Origin: Nitrospirota bacterium
GTDB lineage: Bacteria; Nitrospirota; Nitrospiria; Nitrospirales; Nitrospiraceae
Reading direction: 5' to 3'
DNA: 37,568 nt
Assembly (NCBI GenBank): GCA_028876065.1
Contig: JAGWTI010000027.1
Location: 1 to 37,568, forward strand
This document shows positions 31,167 to 37,568 of this stretch, piece after piece (within the stretch, counting starts at the first letter, position 1; each line of letters begins with the position of its first letter). The notes below the pieces were generated by a model, which saw only the letters and a program-made list of their open reading frames with translations, ran no database searches and was not told the origin of the DNA. The translations under genes were made by a program, and so were the position numbers.

Positions 31167-32431
31167 GCCCCGCAGCGACGCCACTGACCCAGGAGACCGA
31201 GGCCAGCGTCCGAGCGATCGGCGAGGCCGACGTGCTGGTCGGCATTCCCAGCTTCAACAACGCCGGCACGATCGGGCACGTGGTCCGGGCCGTGAGCGCC
31301 GGGCTGGCCAAATACTTTCCCGCCGCCCGCGCGGTCCTGGTCAATTCGGACGGGGGATCGTCGGATGGAACCCCCGACGTGGTGGCTCGGGCGGGCGTGG
31401 ACCTCGGCGCCATGCTCATCAGCGACCGGCAGAGCCCCTTGCACAAGATCATCACGCCCTACCAGGGGATTCCCGGCAAGGGCAGCGCGTTCCGGACCAT
31501 TTTTGAAATTGCCCGGCGGGTGAACGCCAAGGCCTGCGCGGTCGTGGACTCGGACCTGCGCAGCATCACGCCGGAGTGGGTCGAATTGCTGATCCGGCCC
31601 CTGCTGGAGGAGGGTTACGACTATGTGGCCCCCTATTACTTGCGGCACAAGTATGACGGCACCATCACCAACAGCATCGCCTATCCGCTCACGCGGGCCC
31701 TGTACGGACAGCGCATCCGCCAGCCGATCGGCGGCGATTTCGGGTTCTCCGGGCGGCTGGCCGAGCACTATCTTGACCAGCAGGTCTGGGAGTCGGAGGT
31801 GGCGCGGTTCGGCATCGACATCTGGATGACCACGGAGGCGATCGCCAGCGGGGCGCGGGTCTGCCAGAGCTTTCTGGGGGCCAAGATCCACAATCCCAAG
31901 GACCCGGCCGCGGACCTTTCGGCGATGCTGGTCCAGGTCGTGGGCGCCCTCTTCGCCCTCATGGAGGAGCATCACCGGGTCTGGGCCATCATGGACGGAT
32001 CGAACCAGGTCAAACTGTACGGCTTTCAGTACGAAGTGGGGGTCGAGCCCGTGCATGTCAACGTGGACCGCATGATCGGCCATTTCCGACAGGGCTTGGC
32101 CGACCTGGAACCGATCTGGCGGCAGATGCTGGCGATCGAAACGATGGAGGGGCTGTGGCCGCTGCACGACTGCCCGCTTCAGGCGTTCCGCATTCCCGAC
32201 GAGTTGTGGGCGCGCCTGGTCTACGACGCGGCGATCTCGTATCACCGTCGGGTTCTGCCGCGCGAACACCTTCTCAAGGCGCTCACTCCCCTCTATCTGG
32301 GCCGCACGGCGACTTTCGTCCTGGAGACCCAAGGACTGACGTCCGCCGAGGCCGAAGGCCGGATCGAGACGGTCTGCGAGGCGTTCGAGCGACAAAAGCC
32401 GTACCTGCTGGAACGGTGGGGCAAGCCGTGA
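31163..32431 (+). CDS. GT2-like glycosyltransferase
   Basis: The product has 422 residues. The start is the ATG of the ATGA overlap with the upstream stop; no ribosome binding site is needed if translation is coupled. The N-terminal GT-A domain has DVLVGIPSFNNAGTIGHVV, AVLVNSDGGSSDGTPDVV, IPGKGSAFRTIFEIA and CAVVDSDLRS, with the DSD metal site near residue 129. QPIGGDFGFSGRLAEHYLDQ and FGIDIWMTTEAIASGARVCQ are typical of the acceptor side. The C-terminal 150 residues are helical. The substrate is unknown; coupling to the GpgS-like gene suggests a role in the same glycoside pathway or in extending it. Confidence 0.8.
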   Translation: MSPAATPLTQETEASVRAIGEADVLVGIPSFNNAGTIGHVVRAVSAGLAKYFPAARAVLVNSDGGSSDGTPDVVARAGVDLGAMLISDRQSPLHKIITPYQGIPGKGSAFRTIFEIARRVNAKACAVVDSDLRSITPEWVELLIRPLLEEGYDYVAPYYLRHKYDGTITNSIAYPLTRALYGQRIRQPIGGDFGFSGRLAEHYLDQQVWESEVARFGIDIWMTTEAIASGARVCQSFLGAKIHNPKDPAADLSAMLVQVVGALFALMEEHHRVWAIMDGSNQVKLYGFQYEVGVEPVHVNVDRMIGHFRQGLADLEPIWRQMLAIETMEGLWPLHDCPLQAFRIPDELWARLVYDAAISYHRRVLPREHLLKALTPLYLGRTATFVLETQGLTSAEAEGRIETVCEAFERQKPYLLERWGKP

Positions 32432-32467
32432 TGAGAAAGGAACGTACGGGATGGCGGAGGCGGATCT

Positions 32468-32506
32468 CCGGCGGCTCAATGGCTTAACCCGACAATAAGC
32501 CGCCGG
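32468..32506. repeat. Inverted repeat unit, first copy
   Basis: CCGGCGGCT at 32468-32476 pairs with AGCCGCCGG at 32498-32506 across a 21-nt loop. The unit is followed by CCCAAGCGAAAG, the beginning of a second small hairpin that is not complete here. A second unit lies exactly 165 bp downstream. Confidence 0.8.
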
Positions 32507-32576
32507 CCCAAGCGAAAGAACGAAGCCTGCTGGAGGCAAAAAGCTTCTCCGCCCGCATCTGATCGAAGTGCCGGGC

Positions 32577-32600
32577 TCAAGCGAAGCTTGGTATGAAACG
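32577..32600 (+). repeat. Small hairpin, variant CAAGC-GAA-GCTTG
   Basis: CAAGC-GAA-GCTTG followed by GTATG matches CAACC-GAA-GGTTG-GTATG at 32674-32691, with both members of the stem pair changed so that pairing is kept. Confidence 0.7.
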
Positions 32601-32632
32601 CAATAGAGCAAAGACCAAACAAAGGTGTTTCT

Positions 32633-32691
32633 CCGGCGGCTCAATCGCATAAACCGATAGTAAGCCGCCGGCCCAACCGAAGGTTGGTATG
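32633..32691 (+). repeat. Inverted repeat unit, second copy, with small hairpin
   Basis: CCGGCGGCT at 32633-32641 pairs with AGCCGCCGG at 32663-32671 (21-nt loop; the loop sequence is related to that of the first copy). It is followed at once by CCAACC-GAA-GGTTGG, which ends next to the ribosome binding site GGAGGGA (32691-32697) of the channel-like gene. The hairpins may therefore influence translation of that gene. Confidence 0.8.
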
Positions 32692-32700
32692 GAGGGAGTC

Positions 32701-33405
32701 ATGAACGACTTCTGGACACAGGCCCTGGTAGGACCCCTGGAAACGCTGGGGAAAAAGCTGTTGGCGCTGCTGCCCAACGTGCTGGCCATGGTCATCATCC
32801 TGGCGGTCGGGTTGGCGGCGGCCTGGGCGCTGGGCTGTCTGGTGGAGCGGCTGTTGCGCGTGGTCGGCCTGGACCATCTGGCGGACCGGCTGGGCGTGAA
32901 TGCCGCCCTGGCGCGGGGCGGCGTGAAGACCGACCCCTCCCGCCTCGCCGGGCGCGCGGTCCATTGGGTCGTCCTGATCGTGGCCGCGATGGCCGGGTTG
33001 GGCGCGCTGAATCTCCAGCCGGTCAATCAGTTCGCGCAGTCCCTGCTGGCCTACGTTCCGCACCTGTTGACGGCCGCCGTGATCCTGGCCGTGGGGTACC
33101 TGTTGTCGAACTTCAGCTCCCAGGCGGTGCTGATCGCCGCGGTCAACGCCAGCCTGCCGCCAGCCCGGCTGGTGGCGGCCTGCTCGCGCTGGGGTGTGCA
33201 ACTGGTGGCGGTGGCGATGGCGCTCGAACAACTGGGCATCGCGCAACACATCGTCGTGGTGGGGTTCGGCCTCGCATTCGGCGGCGTGGTGCTGGCGGCG
33301 GCCTTGGCGTTCGGGTTGGGGGCCCGCGATCTGGCGAAGGAGTTTCTGGAACGACAGTTCGGAAGAACCGAGGGACAGAACAAGGACGACCTGACCCATC
33401 TGTAG
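32701..33405 (+). CDS. Small mechanosensitive-channel-like membrane protein (TM_helix type)
   Basis: The product has 234 residues if started at 32701, right after GGAGGGA (32691-32697). An ATG at 32689 would put the ribosome binding site inside the gene. Five or so membrane segments are seen, with the Gly/Ala-rich helices of the conserved TM_helix repeat: LPNVLAMVIILAVGLAAAWA, then YVPHLLTAAVILAVGYLLSN, and GFGLAFGGVVLAAALAFGLG followed by ARDLAKEFLE. These resemble the pore-lining helices of MscS-like proteins, but the beta domain of MscS is absent. Its place among compatible-solute genes suggests a role in osmotic release or membrane tension sensing. Confidence 0.78.
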   Translation: MNDFWTQALVGPLETLGKKLLALLPNVLAMVIILAVGLAAAWALGCLVERLLRVVGLDHLADRLGVNAALARGGVKTDPSRLAGRAVHWVVLIVAAMAGLGALNLQPVNQFAQSLLAYVPHLLTAAVILAVGYLLSNFSSQAVLIAAVNASLPPARLVAACSRWGVQLVAVAMALEQLGIAQHIVVVGFGLAFGGVVLAAALAFGLGARDLAKEFLERQFGRTEGQNKDDLTHL

Positions 33406-33483
33406 CCCTGAGGCTGGGGCGGGTGCGTTCCTGTCAGGACGTCGTGGTCGCGCTTCCCCTGAGCAGACCGAGGAGGGTTTTCG

Positions 33484-34152
33484 ATGAACAACCGCGCACG
33501 GGCTCCCTTCCGTTTCATCGGTTGCATGGAGTTGCGAGAGATTCTGGGCGTCCGGGCCCATGACGAGCAGCGACTGCTGGAATTGATCGAAGAGGTGCCG
33601 TCGGGCTCGATCCACTACCACACCCACAGCTACTTTCTGCGGCATGCCTATCTCCAGGGGCGCTACCCCAACGATTTTGCCACCTGGGTTGCCGTGCATG
33701 TGCAGGACCCGATCCTGGGCGAACGGCTGGCGGCGATCGATCCGTTCGACTATGAAGACCTGCAGGCCCTCCGCACGGACATCGCGGGGATCATCGCGGA
33801 GCACCTGAGCCATATGAAGACCATTCCTCGCGTCGTGGCGGGAGAGCCGTTCGAGTTCGTCCGCTCGCATGTCATCGAGGTGGACCTGGGGGTGGAAGCC
33901 TGGACGCTCAAGGAGTTTCGCGACGGCTTGGAAGGGGTGGAAGCCGGCGCGATCTACAACCACGTCTGCGAGGCGCGCATGCGTAAGGGAAGGGTGTCGG
34001 GCGATTTCGCCTCCTGGCTTCTGGCCAAGGAAGGATTGGACATGCCGGAGCTCGCCGAGCAGGTGATGAAGGTGGGGCGCCTGGGGCTGGGGTTGGAAGG
34101 GGTTCGGGAACGCATCGTGCGGTTGTGCGACCAGGCGCTGGTCGCCCGGTGA
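33484..34152 (+). CDS. DUF5752 family protein
   Basis: The product has 222 residues, soluble and mostly helical. Family features include FRFIGCMELREILGVRAHDE, VPSGSIHYHTHSYFLRHAYL, RYPNDFATWVAVHVQDPILG and KGRVSGDFASWLLAKEGLDM. The His-rich HYHTHSYF stretch near residue 45 could bind a metal. I recall DUF5752 genes next to trehalose or GT4 genes in Nitrospira and deltaproteobacteria, and here the TreT-like gene starts 28 bp downstream. The function is unknown; a regulatory or accessory role in sugar-osmolyte synthesis is a guess. GGAGGG at 33471-33476 supports the ATG. Confidence 0.8.
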   Translation: MNNRARAPFRFIGCMELREILGVRAHDEQRLLELIEEVPSGSIHYHTHSYFLRHAYLQGRYPNDFATWVAVHVQDPILGERLAAIDPFDYEDLQALRTDIAGIIAEHLSHMKTIPRVVAGEPFEFVRSHVIEVDLGVEAWTLKEFRDGLEGVEAGAIYNHVCEARMRKGRVSGDFASWLLAKEGLDMPELAEQVMKVGRLGLGLEGVRERIVRLCDQALVAR

Positions 34153-34180
34153 GCACTGCGACTCAAGAGGAGATCTGGCC

Positions 34181-35386
34181 ATGGGAATCACGCTGGAAGA
34201 CTACCGGGACGTCACGCCTCCTGGGACCGTGGATTTCTTGAGGCGGCTGGCTCGGAGCGTCGAAGGGAAGCGGATGCTCCACGTCAACTCGACCCGGTAC
34301 GGCGGCGGGGTGGCGGAGATCCTCCACCGGCTGGTTCCGATGTTTGAAGAACTCGGAGTCAAGGCCCGGTGGGAGGTGATGGCCGGATCCGACGCGTTCT
34401 ACCGGACGACCAAGGGCTTCCACAACGCGCTGCAGGGGACCATACAGCACATTACGGCGGACATGTACGAGGCCTATCTGGCGTGCAACCGCGAGAACGC
34501 GCAGCGTCTGGACCTGGAGGCGGACGTGGTGATGATCCACGATCCCCAGCCGGCTCCCCTGATCGACGCCCGCAAGCTCGGCGCCAAGTGGATCTGGCGG
34601 TGCCACATCGATCTCTCGACGCCGCAGCGGTCGGTCTGGCAGTTTCTCCGTCCGTACGTGGTCCGCTACGACGCCGCGATCGTCTCGCTTCCGAAGTTCG
34701 CCCAGCGCCTGCCCATCCCGCAGTTCCTGATCTATCCCTCCATCGATCCGCTCAGCGACAAGAATCGCGAGTTGTCGGTCGAGGAGATAGACCGGATCCT
34801 GCACCGGCTGGGCGTTCCCCGAGACAAACCGATCCTGCTCCAGGTCTCCCGGTTCGACCGGTTCAAGGACCCGGTCGGCGTGGTCGAAGCGTACCGGCTC
34901 GTAAAGAAGAGCCACGATTGCCGGTTGGTGCTGGCCGGGGGGACGGCGGTGGACGATCCGGAAGGGGCCGAGGTGCTCGCGGAGGTGCAGACAGCCGTCG
35001 GGACCGATCCCGACGTCCACCTCCTGCTCCTGCCGCCGACGGCGAACCTCGAGATCAACGCGCTCCAGCGGGCCGCTACGATCGTCTTCCAGAAATCCAC
35101 GCGGGAGGGGTTCGGCCTCACCGTGGCGGAGGCCCTCTGGAAAGGGAAGCCGGTGATCGGCGGACAGACCGGCGGGATCACGGTGCAGCTCATCCCGGGC
35201 GTGACCGGGTTCACGGTGCATTCGCCGGAGGGCGCCGCGTTTTACACGAAACGCCTGCTGAACGAGCCGGATCTGATGACCGCCATCGGCCGCCAGGGAC
35301 GGGAATATGCCCGCCACCGCTTCCTGATCACCCGGCACCTCCAGGACTACCTGGGCATGATGATTCACCTCTCGCAGGCTGCGTGA
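34181..35386 (+). CDS. treT: TreT-like trehalose synthase (GT4)
   Basis: The product has 401 residues. The pattern is that of trehalose glycosyltransferring synthase: RMLHVNSTRYGGGVAEILHR, LGVKARWEVMAGSDAFYRTT followed by KGFHNALQG, WIWRCHIDLSTPQRSVWQFL, FLIYPSIDPLSDKNREL, LLQVSRFDRFKDPVGVVEAY, and FQKSTREGFGLTVAEALWKG with the GT4 EX7E motif. TreT makes trehalose directly from NDP-glucose and glucose, and can run in reverse. With otsA and otsB immediately downstream, this organism appears to encode two trehalose routes in one operon. An AAGAGGAG-type ribosome binding site lies about 10 bp upstream. The stop overlaps the otsA start by one base (TGATG). Confidence 0.85.
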   Translation: MGITLEDYRDVTPPGTVDFLRRLARSVEGKRMLHVNSTRYGGGVAEILHRLVPMFEELGVKARWEVMAGSDAFYRTTKGFHNALQGTIQHITADMYEAYLACNRENAQRLDLEADVVMIHDPQPAPLIDARKLGAKWIWRCHIDLSTPQRSVWQFLRPYVVRYDAAIVSLPKFAQRLPIPQFLIYPSIDPLSDKNRELSVEEIDRILHRLGVPRDKPILLQVSRFDRFKDPVGVVEAYRLVKKSHDCRLVLAGGTAVDDPEGAEVLAEVQTAVGTDPDVHLLLLPPTANLEINALQRAATIVFQKSTREGFGLTVAEALWKGKPVIGGQTGGITVQLIPGVTGFTVHSPEGAAFYTKRLLNEPDLMTAIGRQGREYARHRFLITRHLQDYLGMMIHLSQAA

Positions 35387-36879
35387 TGGTACGACCGCCT
35401 ATCAGGCCTGAGCAGACCGCGCCGCCGGCCCCCTCGCGATTGATCGTGGTGTCGAACCGCGAGCCCTACGAGCACCGATGGGTCGAGGAACAACTCGTGT
35501 GTCAGCGCACGGACGGAGGCCTGACCTCCGCGCTCGACCCGGTGCTGTGCCGTTTGGGCGGAACCTGGGTGGCGTGGGGAAGCGGGGACGGAGATCGGGA
35601 GGCCGTCAACCCCGGCGACGTCACCCATGTTCCGCCGGATGCACCGGCCTATCGGCTCCGCCGGGTCTGGCTGAGCCGGGATGAGGTCAAGGGTGGCTAC
35701 CTGGGCTATGCGAACCAGGTGCTGTGGCCGCTCTGCCACACCACGCTGGACCGAGTCATGTACAGCAAGTCGTCCTGGGAAGGTTACGTTGCCATGAACC
35801 GCCGTTTCGCCGAGGCCCTGCTGGATGAATTGCACGATCGGCCCGGGTTGGTCTGGGTCCACGATTTCCATCTGGCGCTGGTTCCCGGCTTGATCAAAGC
35901 CGTTCGACCGACGACGACCGTGGCGGTGTTCTGGCACATCCCCTGGCCCGGTCCGGATGTCTTCCGCATCCTGCCGGAACGGCGTGAAATTCTGGAGGGC
36001 CTGCTGGCGGCGGACAGTCTGGTGTTCCAGACGGCCGGCTCGGCGGACCTGTTTATCGACTGCGCCAGGCAATTCCTGCAAGCGGAGTCGGAGATCACCG
36101 GCAAGGCCGTCGACTACAAGGGGCACCGGACTTGGATCGCCGCGCACGCGATCAGCGTGGACTATCAGACCTTCGCCGAACAGGCCGGGACTGTATCCGT
36201 TGAACAGGCCATCAGGCAGGCCCGGGAGCGGCTGGGCGTCGCCCCCGGGACGCGTCTGGGGATCGGCGTGGACCGCTTGGATTACACGAAGGGCCTGCTC
36301 AAGCGCTTTTGGGCGCTGGATGCGTTCTTCGCTCGCCATCCGCACTATCGGGGCTCCTTCACCTTCGTCCAGATCGCGGTGCCGACGCGGAGCGAAGTGG
36401 AGACCTACCGTCGGTATCGCGAGGTGATCCGACAGACCGTCTCGGTGATCAATGATCGGTACGGTCAGGCCGATTGGCGGCCCATCGTCTACCTGGAAGG
36501 CCGGATCAGGTTCGAGACGTTGGTCGCCTACTACCGTATGGCCGATCTGGCCCTGGTCAGTTCGGTCAATGACGGCATGAACCTGGTGGCCAAGGAATAC
36601 GTGGCGTCTCAGGTGGATGAACGGGGCGTGCTGCTCGTGAGCCAGATGGCCGGCGCGGCGGAGGAATTGACGGAGGCGCTGATCATCAATCCCTATGATG
36701 CGGAAGGTACGGCCGACGCCGTGGCGCAGGCGCTGGAGATGCCGCCGGACGAGCGGCAGCGCCGCATGCGCACGATGCGCACGTATCTGCAGACCCACGA
36801 CATCCACGCCTGGGTTGCCAATTGCCTGCGGGAGGTCGGTCTTCTGCTGCCCACCCGGCACGAGGTCGAAACGGGATGA
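35386..36879 (+). CDS. otsA: Alpha,alpha-trehalose-6-phosphate synthase (GT20)
   Basis: The product has 497 residues with the GT20 signatures in order: RLIVVSNREPYEH, GGLTSALDPVL, GLVWVHDFHLALVPGLI, VAVFWHIPWPGPDVFRI, IGVDRLDYTKGLLKRF (from about residue 295), VQIAVPTRSEVETYRRY and SSVNDGMNLVAKEYVASQ. It joins NDP-glucose to glucose-6-phosphate. Some GT20 enzymes instead make glucosylglycerol-phosphate; the neighbouring phosphatase gene does not settle this, though its class fits trehalose. The ATG at 35386 shares a base with the treT stop, and a GTG three bases earlier is also in frame. The otsB start overlaps its stop. Confidence 0.9.
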   Translation: MVRPPIRPEQTAPPAPSRLIVVSNREPYEHRWVEEQLVCQRTDGGLTSALDPVLCRLGGTWVAWGSGDGDREAVNPGDVTHVPPDAPAYRLRRVWLSRDEVKGGYLGYANQVLWPLCHTTLDRVMYSKSSWEGYVAMNRRFAEALLDELHDRPGLVWVHDFHLALVPGLIKAVRPTTTVAVFWHIPWPGPDVFRILPERREILEGLLAADSLVFQTAGSADLFIDCARQFLQAESEITGKAVDYKGHRTWIAAHAISVDYQTFAEQAGTVSVEQAIRQARERLGVAPGTRLGIGVDRLDYTKGLLKRFWALDAFFARHPHYRGSFTFVQIAVPTRSEVETYRRYREVIRQTVSVINDRYGQADWRPIVYLEGRIRFETLVAYYRMADLALVSSVNDGMNLVAKEYVASQVDERGVLLVSQMAGAAEELTEALIINPYDAEGTADAVAQALEMPPDERQRRMRTMRTYLQTHDIHAWVANCLREVGLLLPTRHEVETG

Positions 36880-37568
36880 GGCGCCGTTCGCTTCGCGCCA
36901 GGTTGGCGGATGGCCCTCCCTATCGTCTCCTTCTGTTTCTCGACTATGACGGGACTCTGACGCCGATCGTTCGCCGCCCGGACGAGGCGCGCTTGACCGG
37001 CTCGGTCCGCCGGCTCCTGCGTCTCCTGGTTCGGTCGATGCCGGTCGTCGTCGTGAGCGGCCGTGCGCTGGCGGACCTGCAGCGGCGGGTCCTGGTGCCG
37101 GAACTCCGGTATGTTGCGTGCCACGGCCTCCTCTACAAGGAACCGGGAGCGGCTGTCCGTTGGTTGGGCCGACGAGTCTCACGGAAGGAAGTCCGGCGGT
37201 GGGCGCGGGCACTCGAAATGGCCGCGATGGAGATACCGGGAGCGCTGGTCGAGGACAAGGGGCTCAGCGTGGCGTTGCACGATCGGACCGTCGGCCGGAC
37301 CGATCGGGGCCGACTCAGGCGACGCGCACTGCGGGCCTTGGCGCCCTGGATCCGGCGCGGCGCCGTGACGCTGGTGCGGGGCAAATGCGTGCTGGAGGTG
37401 AGGCCGGCCGGTTCCTGGAACAAAGGCGCCGCCGTGGCCAGGCTTCTGAAGGAAGGATGGGCGCGCCGCCGCCTCCCGGTGTATTTCGGCGACGACCGAA
37501 CCGATTTTGACGCGTTCCGAGTCCTGCGGGGATCCGGCGTCGCCGTACGGGTCGGCGGTCGGCGCGGG
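36876..37568 (+). CDS. otsB: Trehalose-6-phosphate phosphatase (HAD family), partial at right edge
   Basis: The gene starts with ATG at 36876 in ATGA overlap with the otsA stop and stays open for 231 codons to the window edge. HAD motifs are present: motif I FLDYDGTLTPI with Asp23 and Asp25, motif II VVVVSGR, and motif IV GDDRTDFDAF at 205-214. Also present are the OtsB features HGLLYKEPG, EDKGLSVALHDR and LEVRPAGSWNKGAAV. It removes phosphate from trehalose-6-phosphate made by OtsA. The end of the gene lies outside the window. The N-terminus is Arg-rich but has no signal peptide. Confidence 0.9.
   Translation, partial: MRRRSLRARLADGPPYRLLLFLDYDGTLTPIVRRPDEARLTGSVRRLLRLLVRSMPVVVVSGRALADLQRRVLVPELRYVACHGLLYKEPGAAVRWLGRRVSRKEVRRWARALEMAAMEIPGALVEDKGLSVALHDRTVGRTDRGRLRRRALRALAPWIRRGAVTLVRGKCVLEVRPAGSWNKGAAVARLLKEGWARRRLPVYFGDDRTDFDAFRVLRGSGVAVRVGGRRG

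Larger units (their letters stand above)
32432..32700 (+). other. Spacer upstream of the channel-like gene, filled with repeated hairpins
   Basis: No gene is present. Two copies of a G+C-rich inverted repeat and two smaller hairpins account for most of the sequence; see the repeat entries. Confidence 0.7.

Noticed and set aside
32468-32691. CRISPR-like array from the repeated units
   Set aside because: Only two units, 165 bp apart, each itself a G+C-rich inverted repeat; no regular spacers and no cas genes.

Overview
The window is GC-rich DNA with closely packed genes and few spacers. It looks like a chromosome segment of a Gram-negative bacterium with lipoproteins, an outer-membrane-linked OmpA protein, sigma-54 control and a type VI secretion system (T6SS). 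The gene mix (DUF5752 next to a TreT-like enzyme, GpgS-like and OtsA/OtsB sugar genes, BON proteins, many NtrC-type regulators) fits Nitrospirota such as Nitrospira. That assignment is from memory of such gene neighbourhoods, not from a search.

Region 1 (1-14793, + strand) is the right half of a T6SS locus. It holds the end of an upstream gene, a DUF3540 protein, a PAAR-like DUF4150 tip protein, two VgrG spike proteins, a protein of unknown role with a TIR-like N-terminal outline, the lipoprotein TssJ, and the membrane/baseplate set TssK-TssL-TssM. The second vgrG is split by a one-base frame change at a run of nine G. TssM is much longer than usual because its C-terminal beta domain is duplicated and a SPOR domain is attached.

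Region 2 (14790-21608, - strand) holds a CPA2 cation/proton antiporter, an OmpA-type lipoprotein with a long coiled coil, two small exported proteins, and a histidine kinase plus NtrC-type regulator pair. The regulator keeps its GAFTGA loop, so it should work with sigma-54.

Region 3 (21779-28782, - strand) holds a glycogen-debranching-type glucosidase, two related MFS exporters on either side of a double-BON periplasmic protein, and a GT4 glycosyltransferase. Region 4 (29417-37568, + strand) holds a second small exported protein related to one in region 2, then a run of compatible-solute genes: a GpgS-like glycosyltransferase, a GT2-like glycosyltransferase, a small mechanosensitive-channel-like protein, DUF5752, TreT-like trehalose synthase, OtsA and the start of OtsB. 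Many of these genes overlap by 1-4 bases.

The most interesting pattern is regulatory. Three sigma-54-type -24/-12 promoters each have a 13-bp palindrome of the form RGACAA-N-TTGTCY, or a degraded copy, 100-200 bp upstream. They lie in front of the two small exported protein genes and the GT4 gene. I infer a small regulon of the kinase/regulator pair that links envelope or osmotic stress to sugar and glycogen metabolism. Other points are a pair of repeated hairpins at 32468-32687 with compensatory base changes, and palindromic intergenic repeats in the T6SS locus.
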